Below the pieces are notes generated by a model. It was not told the origin of the DNA. It did no database searches and saw only the letters and a list, made by a program, of their open reading frames with translations. A stretch of 64,000 nt of DNA. Source: Candidatus Bandiella numerosa. GTDB taxonomy: Bacteria; Pseudomonadota; Alphaproteobacteria; Rickettsiales; Midichloriaceae. Positions within the stretch are counted from its first letter, which is position 1; each line of letters opens with the position of its first letter. Location of the stretch: assembly GCF_029981845.1 (NCBI RefSeq), contig NZ_CP104164.1, positions 248,001 through 312,000 on the forward strand. Direction: 5' to 3'. The position numbers and the translations under genes were made by a program. Positions 1 to 8,428 of the stretch are shown in pieces.

Positions 1-82
1 CTTCTAATTTTCCCTTATCATCTAATAAAACAAATTTTGTCTCTTCTGGGTAAAACGCATCAATTAATATTTTTTTTGACAT
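1..82 (-). CDS. rne: Ribonuclease E/G, N-terminal fragment (runs off the window)
   Basis: Only the first 27 codons are inside the window. They begin MSKKILIDAFYPEETKFVLL, the typical opening of alphaproteobacterial RNase E/G (MSK-x-ID-x-x-x-PEET). RNase E is the membrane-associated endonuclease that starts mRNA decay and processes stable RNAs. The start is supported by an AGGAGA Shine-Dalgarno sequence a few bases upstream on the minus strand. The catalytic S1 and DNase-I-like regions lie outside the window, so E and G types cannot be separated here. Confidence 0.8.
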   Translation of the reverse strand, partial: MSKKILIDAFYPEETKFVLLDDKGKLE

Positions 83-477
83 TATATTTCTCCTTGTAAT
101 TTTTACTGTACTTTATGACTAACTATATTCACAAATCGCCAAATGACACTTATAGACTATTATTGGCCTATAACCCTATGCCTTTATCAATCATAAATTC
201 TGCACGCCCATTTAGTGACCTGCATGATTTTATCGTATAGATTATAATGAAATTAGAAAAAAATGATAGCTTAAATATAGCATAGAAGATTTTGCATGAT
301 TTTTACGTAGCAATTAAGCAAGGATTTTGCCAGATTTATAGCTATTCAAATATGTTTAATATTTTGTATATGATAAAAGATAATCACCGCAACACCAACA
401 AAAAAAGCTTCTATAAGTATCACTTAAAATACAGTTTAATAAATAATGAAAAGCCAAAATTTATATCCTAACTTTAA
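83..477. other. Intergenic region upstream of rne, no gene seen
   Basis: These 395 AT-rich bases separate ispE from rne, both on the minus strand. I see no open frame with coding character and no RNA gene. It should hold the rne promoter and leader. Long autoregulatory leaders are known for rne in enterobacteria, but nothing here can be assigned as one. Confidence 0.5.
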
Positions 478-1311
478 TTATATATAAATTTTTTCATAAT
501 GAATCCAGAAATTTTTGAATATTTCCTTAAGCTTATTCATTGCTACTTTTACATCTTCTTCTTGTTCAAATATACCAAAACATGTTGAGCCAGAACCACT
601 CATTCTACCTACCAGGCAATTATTTTGTTTTTTTATTATCTTCAATAACTCACCTATAAGTGGATGCTTTTGTATAGCATATTTTTCTAAATCATTTTTA
701 CCATGAAAAATTTCATAAATAATATCATCCTTATTACACGAAATTTTTGGAGTAAAATCACCTTTAACACATGAATAAATCTCTTTTGTCTCCACTGCCA
801 AGCCAGGGTTTATTAATAAAATAAATAACTTCTTATTTATATTTATTGGGGTGATCTTATCCCCTATTCCTTCAATAAATGCATTTTTACCATAATAAAA
901 AAAAGGCACATCCGCCCCAATATTATGCGCTACCTCACTTATCTGTTTAGCAGTTAATTCTGGAAAATTCCATATTTTTGACATTAAATTTAGTATAACA
1001 GCAGCATTTGATGAACCACCACCTAGGCCAGCAGCTATTGGAATATTTTTTTTTATATGTATTTTTGCAAATTTTAAAGAATCATTAATAGTATTAATGT
1101 AGTTTAATACTTTTATAACTATGTTATTTTCTATTAATTTACAATTTTCAAATGAGCAAGAAGATATATCAACAGATGAATCAATGGTGATAAAATCTGA
1201 CAAACTCAACAGCACAAAGTAGCTTTGTATATTATGGTATCCATTTGCATTTCTATCAATCACATTTAAAAATAAATTAACCTTTGCATGCGATCTTGCA
1301 GTATAAATCAC
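478..1311 (-). CDS. ispE: 4-diphosphocytidyl-2-C-methyl-D-erythritol kinase
   Basis: IspE phosphorylates the 2-hydroxyl of CDP-methylerythritol, an ATP-dependent cytosolic step of the non-mevalonate isoprenoid pathway. At 277 aa it has the usual length. The N-terminal region A-K-x-N-L-F-L-x-V and the GHMP-kinase glycine loop PIAAGLGGGSSNAA (residues 91-104) are intact, and a C-terminal GHMP motif GRMSGSGSTCFG is visible. It lies 5 bp downstream of rho on the same strand, so the two are probably cotranscribed. Its presence shows that the organism makes its own isoprenoid precursors. Confidence 0.95.
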   Translation of the reverse strand: MIYTARSHAKVNLFLNVIDRNANGYHNIQSYFVLLSLSDFITIDSSVDISSCSFENCKLIENNIVIKVLNYINTINDSLKFAKIHIKKNIPIAAGLGGGSSNAAVILNLMSKIWNFPELTAKQISEVAHNIGADVPFFYYGKNAFIEGIGDKITPININKKLFILLINPGLAVETKEIYSCVKGDFTPKISCNKDDIIYEIFHGKNDLEKYAIQKHPLIGELLKIIKKQNNCLVGRMSGSGSTCFGIFEQEEDVKVAMNKLKEIFKNFWIHYEKIYI

Positions 1312-1316
1312 TTAGA

Positions 1317-2849
1317 CTATTCTTGTTTTTTACTCGGACTATAAGTATTCATCTGCTTAAAAAATTCATCATTATTTTTTGAATATTTCATTTTATTGAT
1401 TAAAAATTCTATAGCTTCAGTTGTATTCATAGGGTTAAGTATTTTTCTAATCACCCAAGCTTTAGCTAAATTAGCTTTATCAATCAATAATTCTTCCTTC
1501 CTAGTACCAGATTTTGCTATATCTATAGCTGGAAAAACCCGTTTATCTGCAATTTTTCTATCTAGTACGATTTCTGCATTTCCTGTACCTTTGAATTCTT
1601 CAAAAATTACTTCATCCATCCTAGAACCAGTTTCTACCAATGCCGTTGCAATTATTGTAAGAGAACCTCCTTCTTCGATATTTCTTGCTGCTCCAAAAAA
1701 TTTCTTCGGCCTTTGCAAAGCGTTTGAATCTACCCCTCCACTTAAAACTTTACCTGAGGACGGAGCAATGTCATTGTAAGCTCTAGCCAATCTAGTGATA
1801 GAATCCAGTAGCACTACTACATCTTTTTTTGATTCTACCAACCTTCTTGCTTTTTCTATTACTATCTCTGCCAATTGAACATGCCTATGAGATGGCTCAT
1901 CAAAAGTAGAACTCACTACCTCTCCTTTTACAGATCTCAACATATCTGTTACCTCCTCGGGTCTTTCTCCTATTGAAAGTACAATTAGATAAATATCTGG
2001 GTAATTTTTTGCTATTGCATGCGCTATACTCTGCATCAGCACTGTTTTACCTGTTCTTGGAGGAGCGACAACTAATGCCCTTTGCCCCTTACCTAACGGT
2101 GACACGATATCTATCACCCTACCACTTAAAGTGCTTTTAGTGCCATCTAAAAATTCTAAAGCAATTTTTTCTTCGGGATAAAGTGGAGTTAAATCCTCAA
2201 ATAAAACTCTATATTTGCTTCCTTCTGTAGATTGAAAATTAATTGTTTGCACATTGGTAATTGCGAAATATCTTTCCTCTTTTTTAGGAGCTCTCATTAG
2301 TCCTGTTACAGTGTCTCCTGTTCTTAAGCCAAACCTTCTAATTTGATTTGGCGAAATATATACATCATCTGAACACGGTATATAATTCGATTCTGGAGAT
2401 CTTAAAAATCCGTAACCATCTGGTAAAATCTCTAGGACCCCTTCTCCCATAATTTTGCAACCTTTTTCTGCATATGCTTTTAAAATTGCAAATATCAAAT
2501 CATGTTTATTAAAGTTATTAGGATTTTTTACTAAAAGTGATTCTGCTAATAAGATAAGCTCCTTAGGATTTTTAGTCTTAAAATCTTTTAATCTTAAAAT
2601 TTCATCTTCTTCATTATTCACTTCCTGTTTTATATTTACTTCCTGTTTTACAGTATCATCTATTAAGTCATTATCCGTATTTTCTTTCGCTATTGAGCTA
2701 GCTTTATCAGTATTAATTCTTAACCTCATAGTTGTGTGTTTCTCTGCAATTTTAATTTCTTTATTAACTGCTTGTGCATTTTCCTCTACATCTTTTTTGC
2801 TTAAATCAATCGTATTGGTAGATACATCGTTTGTATTTCTATCTTGCAT
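1317..2849 (-). CDS. rho: Transcription termination factor Rho
   Basis: Rho is the hexameric RNA helicase that ends transcription at Rho-dependent sites. This copy is 510 aa, longer than the usual ~420. The first ~85 residues are a charged, low-complexity extension with a short internal duplication (KQEVN twice, residues 68-77). The RNA-binding cold-shock-like domain follows (ILPDGYGFLRSPESNYIP, ~141-158). The ATPase has Walker A APPRTGKT (262-269) and Q/R-loop residues near SGGVDSNAL. N-terminal extensions occur in rickettsial Rho proteins. It probably forms an operon with ispE. Confidence 0.97.
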   Translation of the reverse strand: MQDRNTNDVSTNTIDLSKKDVEENAQAVNKEIKIAEKHTTMRLRINTDKASSIAKENTDNDLIDDTVKQEVNIKQEVNNEEDEILRLKDFKTKNPKELILLAESLLVKNPNNFNKHDLIFAILKAYAEKGCKIMGEGVLEILPDGYGFLRSPESNYIPCSDDVYISPNQIRRFGLRTGDTVTGLMRAPKKEERYFAITNVQTINFQSTEGSKYRVLFEDLTPLYPEEKIALEFLDGTKSTLSGRVIDIVSPLGKGQRALVVAPPRTGKTVLMQSIAHAIAKNYPDIYLIVLSIGERPEEVTDMLRSVKGEVVSSTFDEPSHRHVQLAEIVIEKARRLVESKKDVVVLLDSITRLARAYNDIAPSSGKVLSGGVDSNALQRPKKFFGAARNIEEGGSLTIIATALVETGSRMDEVIFEEFKGTGNAEIVLDRKIADKRVFPAIDIAKSGTRKEELLIDKANLAKAWVIRKILNPMNTTEAIEFLINKMKYSKNNDEFFKQMNTYSPSKKQE

Positions 2850-3023
2850 TTTGTTTTTTTATTGTTGATAAAATTTAAAATTAGAACAAAAATCTCGCTA
2901 AGCCCCAAGCTACACGAGAAATTCTCACTGTCATTGAATGCCCCCATGATAATTATATTTTCATTTCACGTCAACAGTTTAATGGCAAAATAAACGAATA
3001 TTGGCTAAATTATGTAAATTTAA

Positions 3024-3110
3024 TGGTGCCTCTGGCAGGATTTGAACCAGCACATCCGTAAAGGATAACAGATTTTGAGTCTGTCGCGTCTACCATTTCG
3101 CCACAGAGGC
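3024..3110 (-). tRNA. tRNA-Leu (anticodon CAA)
   Basis: On the minus strand, an 87-nt cloverleaf starts GCCTCTG and ends with the matching CAGAGGC, discriminator A and encoded CCA. The anticodon stem is ACAGA/TCTGT around the loop CTCAAAA, giving anticodon CAA. A long variable arm (TATCCTTTACGGATG) marks class II leucine tRNA. The T-loop is GGTTCAAATCC. The gene stands alone between rho and the ProP-like transporter. Confidence 0.96.
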
Positions 3111-3153
3111 ATACATGAACTTTAACAAGTTTTTTCAAACAGGTACAGATAAT

Positions 3154-4401
3154 TTAATGCTCAGCCAAAAACTTTCTGTTTAAAAAACTTGTTATTAAAA
3201 ATAGACATGCAGTAAACATTAGATAATACGCAGGAGCAATATAACCAATTTTCATAACTAAAAAAGTTGAGATTATTGGCGTTGTACCACCAAATAGTGC
3301 ATTTCCCATATTCCAGCTCAAGGCAATACCTGAATATCTTAACTCCGGATTAAAAAACTTTATTGCAAATGGATAATACGGAGCAACAATACATGCTACT
3401 AAGATTCCTAACAGAAATATACTAGAGTAAATACCAGTTACATTATTGATATTGTTAATAATATTATTAAATATCGGCAATATTGAGATAATATATATAA
3501 AAATTACAGAATAGATATATTTTTTATACCCAATTCTATCTGCTAAGTAGCCAAATAATGGCAATGCAACAACCACTGTGGTTAAAGCAAACGCCACAAT
3601 ACATAACGAGTCATTTTTGGAGAGGCTAATTATTTCCGTAAAATATACATTAAAAAATCCTCTTAACATATAGGTACTTGATGTTGCAACACTGGCAAAA
3701 GACGCTATTATCAAAATATTTTGCCATTTTTCTTTCAAAACTACCATTATTGGAAATTTTGCGATCCTTCTTTTGAGTTTCATATCTTCAAATACTGGAG
3801 TTTCTGTAGTCCTTTTTCTCATATATAAACCTATAAGCCCCATCAATCCCCCCAATAAGAATCCATACCTCCATGTAAAATCATCAATTTTAATGAAATA
3901 ATCTATGCTAATTCCAACTATTATTGCCAATAAAGTGCCCGCTATATTTGAAGCCATTATGATACTGCCTATCAAACCAACTTTTTTTTCTTCAAAATGC
4001 TCAATGATAAAAATCGCTGAGCCAGCTCCTTCTCCTCCAATACACAAACCTTGAAAGATTCGTATTATTGTAAGTAGAATGGGTGCAAATATACCAATTT
4101 GATCATATATTGGCATTATGCCGATACATAAAGTTGAAGCTCCCATACCTATGATTGATATGGTCAATGCCATTTTCCTACCAAAAATATCACCTATATG
4201 TCCAAAAACTACACCTCCTAACGGTCTCATAAAAAACCCAATGGCAAATATAGCGAATGAAAACATTAATTGTACATATTCACTGAAATTAGGAAAGAAC
4301 AGTCTTCCTATAATCTCTGCAAAAACTGCATAAATGCCAAAATCATAATATTCAACAATGTTCCCTATTATTGCAGAGCTTATAATTCTTTTTTTACCCA
4401 T
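3154..4401 (-). CDS. MFS metabolite:H+ symporter, ProP-like
   Basis: This 415-aa major facilitator protein has about 12 hydrophobic segments and belongs to the metabolite:H+ symporter (MHS) group that includes ProP. Visible signatures are EYYDFGIYAVFAEIIG at the N-terminus, the loop-2 motif GHIGDIFGRKMAL and the GLCIGGEGAGSAIFIIEH segment. Rickettsiales carry many ProP-like paralogues, thought to import host amino acids, betaine or other osmolytes. The substrate cannot be told from sequence. It is monocistronic. Confidence 0.85.
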   Translation of the reverse strand: MGKKRIISSAIIGNIVEYYDFGIYAVFAEIIGRLFFPNFSEYVQLMFSFAIFAIGFFMRPLGGVVFGHIGDIFGRKMALTISIIGMGASTLCIGIMPIYDQIGIFAPILLTIIRIFQGLCIGGEGAGSAIFIIEHFEEKKVGLIGSIIMASNIAGTLLAIIVGISIDYFIKIDDFTWRYGFLLGGLMGLIGLYMRKRTTETPVFEDMKLKRRIAKFPIMVVLKEKWQNILIIASFASVATSSTYMLRGFFNVYFTEIISLSKNDSLCIVAFALTTVVVALPLFGYLADRIGYKKYIYSVIFIYIISILPIFNNIINNINNVTGIYSSIFLLGILVACIVAPYYPFAIKFFNPELRYSGIALSWNMGNALFGGTTPIISTFLVMKIGYIAPAYYLMFTACLFLITSFLNRKFLAEH

Positions 4402-4544
4402 CTAATACAAAATTTTTGCTTACTTATCTAAAGTGGATTATCTATACGCATCAAACAAAAGCAACTAAATATTTGCTTATTTAAAATTAGCAATGCCAAA
4501 AAATTTATCAACGCTTTTACGATACTTAAATTAAATTCATAACT

Positions 4545-5519
4545 CTATACTCTTGAAAAATCCAAAATAAATTTGGTATATTGACCTTCTACAGATTCAC
4601 ATTGAATTGAGCCTCCAATTTTCTCCATTGCATACCTACAAAAATATAAACCCATTCCTACTCCTCCCCTATGCCTTGAATAAAATTTATTAAATATGCT
4701 TTTAATCATGTTTTTCTTAATACCCTGTCCATAATCCGTAATATATAATACTCTTCTATTCCCGTTAATTCTTAATTTAACATCCCTACCATTGTGTATA
4801 TATGCATTTTTTATTAAATTAATCATTACGTGTTTCACATAATTAAAATTTGATTTTACGCAAAAGTCTTCTATATCTATTTCTATATTTTTAACCTCTG
4901 GAAATGGAACTGAACATATTGTAATAGCTTTATCTATAGCACCCTTAATCGGAAATTCTTTTATAATCGCTTGATGATTCGATTCTGGCTCTCTAAAAGA
5001 TATTGTATAATTCTCAATTAAATCTATACCATACTGCGAAGTTTCTCCAGAAATTTTAGTTATTTTTTTAAAGCTATCATAATCTCTATGATTTAAACAA
5101 TATTGATAATGTTCATCCAAATTAATAACATCTGTTTTTCTTTTTTCCATATTAGCCAATATCTCATTTAAAATTTCCGACTGCAATTTTGCAAATGACA
5201 ACGGTTCTCGTAACTCAAGCATCAGCATCTCAACAAAATTCTTTATAACTCCATCTTTGTCTATACCAACATTTTTTACACATTTAATTGTAAAAATATA
5301 AGGAAGAGCTGTAATCAAAAATAAAAGGCCTATGCAAAATATAATTGCAACCTCATTATAAAGTTTATTATCTATATGAAAAATGTTAAAAACAAAAAAT
5401 ACAATCCATGCTAGTGTAAAAAAAATGTTCAATAAGAATAACTTATAAACTGCTTTATCATATTTTAGGTCATTTATTCCTCTAATAATTAACCTTTTTA
5501 TTACATAAATAAAATTCAT
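4545..5519 (-). CDS. Membrane histidine-kinase-like protein lacking the phospho-acceptor His
   Basis: This 324-aa protein has two hydrophobic segments near the N-terminus (~25-48 and ~55-78) followed by a kinase core. The ATP-binding half is intact: N-box NLIKNAYIHNG, G1 box DYGQGI, G2 GGVGMGLYFCR. In the H-box, however, the expected H-E-L-R-x-P-L reads L-E-L-R-E-P-L; the His position is a CTT codon at 5217-5219. No adjacent response regulator is present. It could act as a phosphatase, a heterodimer partner or a pseudokinase. The family resembles CqsS-type sensors, but that assignment is weak. Confidence 0.75.
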   Translation of the reverse strand: MNFIYVIKRLIIRGINDLKYDKAVYKLFLLNIFFTLAWIVFFVFNIFHIDNKLYNEVAIIFCIGLLFLITALPYIFTIKCVKNVGIDKDGVIKNFVEMLMLELREPLSFAKLQSEILNEILANMEKRKTDVINLDEHYQYCLNHRDYDSFKKITKISGETSQYGIDLIENYTISFREPESNHQAIIKEFPIKGAIDKAITICSVPFPEVKNIEIDIEDFCVKSNFNYVKHVMINLIKNAYIHNGRDVKLRINGNRRVLYITDYGQGIKKNMIKSIFNKFYSRHRGGVGMGLYFCRYAMEKIGGSIQCESVEGQYTKFILDFSRV

Positions 5520-5607
5520 ATGACATACCTAGTGATAAAATCTATAGTTGTGTTATATTCTCACATATTTCTATCTATTTCAATTTTTATTTTAATAATA
5601 TTTTTTC

Positions 5608-5636
5608 TTTCAATGTCGCTTTTAAATTGCTATAAT
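5608..5636 (+). promoter_or_regulatory. Probable promoter of the tmRNA gene
   Basis: A perfect extended -10 element (TGC followed by TATAAT at 5631-5636) lies just upstream of the tmRNA. A weak -35 (TTTCAA at 5608-5613) is 17 bp upstream. The predicted transcript start near 5643 fits the 5' end needed for the permuted tmRNA precursor. Confidence 0.5.
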
Positions 5637-5642
5637 GGCAAT

Positions 5643-6016
5643 TGCTGCAAGGCTATAGTAATAAACTCTACTTGAAATAGATGTTTTGGACTCGGGGGCG
5701 GTACCCGACGTCTCCACCAATATTTTATGGGGACGAAATTAGTATCGACATGCATTAAAAGAAGTAGTTTTGCTCAGGGTGATTCCTGTAAAAGATCACT
5801 ATTATAATTGCAAACACAAAGTTTGTACCTGCTAATGAAAATCAAGCTTTTGCACTAGCTGCATAAGGCTTAGTATTCATTAAACGCGGTTTGGGATTGC
5901 CGGGCAACAGAAAATCCCATATAGCTCAGGGTCAGATAGGTAGTGACAAGGAGTGATGAGCAAAGTGTAGTAGAACCTACATAAGCGAAGAATGACGATG
6001 TCAATGCATATCTAAA
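5643..6016 (+). ncRNA. ssrA: Circularly permuted, two-piece tmRNA
   Basis: The acceptor half comes first. It ends with CGTCTCC, discriminator A and CCA at 5709-5719. After only 9 nt the coding half starts with GGGGACG (5729-5735), which pairs with CGTCTCC to form the acceptor stem with one G-U pair. The tag frame runs GCA at 5810 to TAA at 5866 and encodes ANTKFVPANENQAFALAA. ALAA at the end is the classic ClpXP/ClpAP-type degron. The T-stem TCGGG/CCCGA closes a loop GGCGGTA. Permutation is characteristic of alphaproteobacteria. Outer ends are estimates; the pairing of ATGCATT (near 5750) with AATGCAT (near 6005) supports the 3' limit. It rescues stalled ribosomes. Confidence 0.93.
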
Positions 6017-6046
6017 TTATGCTAAACCTAAATTTTTAAATTTGTT

Positions 6047-6424
6047 ATGTACAATAAAGCTAATATTTTTGCAAAAATTATAAAAAAAGAAGTACCTTGT
6101 AAAATGGTACATGAGGATGAACATACTTTAATTTTTCATGATATAAATCCATCTGCTCCAATCCATTTATTAGCGATTCCAAAAGGAGAGTTCAGTTCAT
6201 TTGAGGATTTTGTACAAAAAGCATCTACAGATCAATTTCTATCTTTTTTTGCTTCTATCCAAATGATCACTGATAAACTCAAAATCAACAAATCTGGGTA
6301 CAGATTAATAACAAATCATGGAAAAGACGCTATGCAAACTGTGGAGCATTTTCATATACATATCATTGCTGGCAAAGCTCTAGGCCCATTAATAACTGCT
6401 GATAAGCATCACGCAATAAAATGA
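6047..6424 (+). CDS. HIT-family nucleotide hydrolase (HinT-like)
   Basis: The 125-aa protein matches the HinT branch of the histidine-triad family, which hydrolyses purine nucleoside phosphoramidates and adenylated lysine. The active-site triad H-F-H-I-H-I-I is near the C-terminus, preceded by the conserved NHGKDAMQTVEHFH segment. The N-terminal F-x-K-I-I-x-x-E-V-P-C-K pattern is typical. Its stop overlaps the next gene by 4 bp (ATGA at 6421), so the two are translationally coupled. Confidence 0.9.
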   Translation: MYNKANIFAKIIKKEVPCKMVHEDEHTLIFHDINPSAPIHLLAIPKGEFSSFEDFVQKASTDQFLSFFASIQMITDKLKINKSGYRLITNHGKDAMQTVEHFHIHIIAGKALGPLITADKHHAIK

Positions 6425-7281
6425 AGGCTATTTCATTTAAGAAAAAGCTTAGATATACTATAGAGGCATTTTTCGCCTATTTATTTTACTTTTTTTTTAA
6501 ATCCTTGAGTATAGAATCTTCATCAAAAATAGGCGCGATTATTGTTGGGTTCTTTAGTAAATTTATTAAAGAAAATAATATTGCCGCACAAAATATAAAA
6601 ATGTGTTTGCCGCATTTAACAAAAGAACACCGAAAAAAAATACTCATTAATACCTGGAAGCATTTTGGTTCTGTAATAGGTGAAATACCACATTGGTATA
6701 AAATGCCTAAAAAAGAGTTTTTGGAAAGAGTAACTATTAAAGGCGAAAAAAACATGCCTCTCTCGAGGGCAATCATCGTTTCTGGGCATATTGGTAATTG
6801 GGAATTAATTAGTAGAATAGCAAAAGAATATAATATTAAGTTAAATTTAGTATACAGACCATCGAACAATCCTTACACCAATAATTTAATCAATAAAATA
6901 AGGGAGGTTTATAAAATTAACTTAATCCCAAAGGGGAATATAGGTGTAAAAAAAATAATTAATGCACTCAATAATAATGAAGTTGTAGGAATAATGATTG
7001 ATCAGAGGATGGACGATGGCATCAGTGTGCCTTTTTTTAATAAACATGCTATGACTACCGCACTACCAGCTAATATTGCCTTAAAATACAAAGTGCCGAT
7101 TATTGCTGTAAATATTATAAAAACAGGCTCTTCAAGATATACCGCTAATTTTTATGAGCCTCTAGAAATACAGGAATTAGACACAAAATATACAATCACA
7201 GAAAGAATAAACAAAATACTTGAAAGCTGGATAATTTCTTATCCAGCTCAATGGTTTTGGTTTCATAATAGGTGGAAATAA
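6421..7281 (+). CDS. Lipid A-type lauroyl/lysophospholipid acyltransferase (LpxL/HtrB family)
   Basis: This 286-aa protein has one N-terminal membrane anchor (~12-30) and the acyltransferase HxxxxE motif in SGHIGNWELI, then DQRMDDGISVPFF. LpxL-type enzymes add a secondary acyl chain to lipid A at the inner face of the cytoplasmic membrane. The gene implies that an LPS-like lipid is made, which would separate this organism from Orientia, Ehrlichia and Anaplasma. It is coupled to the upstream HIT gene by an ATGA overlap. The exact acyl donor and site cannot be read from sequence. Confidence 0.85.
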   Translation: MKAISFKKKLRYTIEAFFAYLFYFFFKSLSIESSSKIGAIIVGFFSKFIKENNIAAQNIKMCLPHLTKEHRKKILINTWKHFGSVIGEIPHWYKMPKKEFLERVTIKGEKNMPLSRAIIVSGHIGNWELISRIAKEYNIKLNLVYRPSNNPYTNNLINKIREVYKINLIPKGNIGVKKIINALNNNEVVGIMIDQRMDDGISVPFFNKHAMTTALPANIALKYKVPIIAVNIIKTGSSRYTANFYEPLEIQELDTKYTITERINKILESWIISYPAQWFWFHNRWK

Positions 7282-7426
7282 TACAACTTAAAGTATATCT
7301 CCTTCTTATTATCCTATTATTATTAGATTCCTTTTTTATTTTTATCTAACATGGCATTTATAATATTGAACAATCTGATTATTTATATTACTTATAACTT
7401 AATCTAAATTTATTTAGGAGTAGGTT

Positions 7427-8428
7427 ATATACGATATTGCAATTATAGGCGCTGGTCCTGTCGGTATCTTTAGTATATTTCAAGCAGGAATGCTGGGATT
7501 AAAGAGTTGCATAATTGATACGCTTGGCTTTTTAGGTGGTCAGTGTAATGCGCTTTATGCAGAAAAACCTATATATGACATTGCCGGATATCCATCAATA
7601 AGTGCAGAAAAGTTAATAGAGAATCTTATAAAACAAGCAGAACCTTTCAAAGCGCAATATTATTTAAATCAACAGTGTAACAGCATAACAAAAAAAGATG
7701 GATATTGGGAAATATCAACATCAAAAGGTTTGATAAAAGCGAAAACCATAATTATCGCTGCAGGAGGTGGAACTTTCGAGGTAAGAAAACCCCCTATTGA
7801 AAATATTCAGGATTTTGAGGACATTAGCGTCCTTTATCATATAAAAAATAAAAGTACATTTAAAAATAAAACTGTCACTATTGCAGGAGGAGGAGATTCT
7901 GCATTGGACTGGGCGGTTATATTAGCAAGTGGTATTGCAAAAAAAGTATATATAGTTCATAGAAGAAATAATTTCAAAGCAGCTCCTAAAACCGTTGAAG
8001 AAATAAATAGCCTGACAGAAAATGGTCATATAGAATTAATTACTCCATATCAACTTAGTAAATTAAAAGGAAAAGAAGGTGTGCTACATGAGATAGAAGT
8101 TAAAGACCTAGACAATAACATTAAGCTCCTAAAATCAGATTACTTACTTCCTTTTTTTGGAATGGCAATGAATATCGGCCCTATTAATTACTGGAATCTT
8201 TCAATAATTAATAAGCACATAGAAGTTAATCCTGAATCAATGCAAACCAATTTAAATGGAATTTATGCAATTGGAGATATATGCACTTATCCTGGTAAAT
8301 TAAAATTAATATTAACTGGTTTTGCCGAGTCTGCAAGAGCATGTCATAGCGCATATAGCTATATTAATCCAAGTACTCCTTTGCACTTCGAACACTCTAC
8401 TACCAAAGGATTGCCCAATAACATATGA
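7427..8428 (+). CDS. Thioredoxin-reductase-like ferredoxin/flavodoxin-NADP+ reductase, apparent AUA start
   Basis: The frame encodes a two-Rossmann flavoprotein of 333 aa. The FAD motif Y-D-I-A-I-I-G-A-G-P-V-G starts only 3 bases after the proposed start, the NADP motif is AGGGDSALDWA, and the C-terminal FAD motif is GIYAIGDICTYPGK. There is no redox-active CxxC, which marks the TrxB-like FNR group (YumC type) rather than thioredoxin reductase. The first ATG, at 7490, would delete the essential GxGxxG loop. An in-frame stop at 7421-7423 excludes any start further upstream. AGGAG at 7416-7420 sits 6 nt before ATA (7427-7429). It overlaps folD by 4 bp. Confidence 0.85.
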   Translation: MYDIAIIGAGPVGIFSIFQAGMLGLKSCIIDTLGFLGGQCNALYAEKPIYDIAGYPSISAEKLIENLIKQAEPFKAQYYLNQQCNSITKKDGYWEISTSKGLIKAKTIIIAAGGGTFEVRKPPIENIQDFEDISVLYHIKNKSTFKNKTVTIAGGGDSALDWAVILASGIAKKVYIVHRRNNFKAAPKTVEEINSLTENGHIELITPYQLSKLKGKEGVLHEIEVKDLDNNIKLLKSDYLLPFFGMAMNIGPINYWNLSIINKHIEVNPESMQTNLNGIYAIGDICTYPGKLKLILTGFAESARACHSAYSYINPSTPLHFEHSTTKGLPNNI

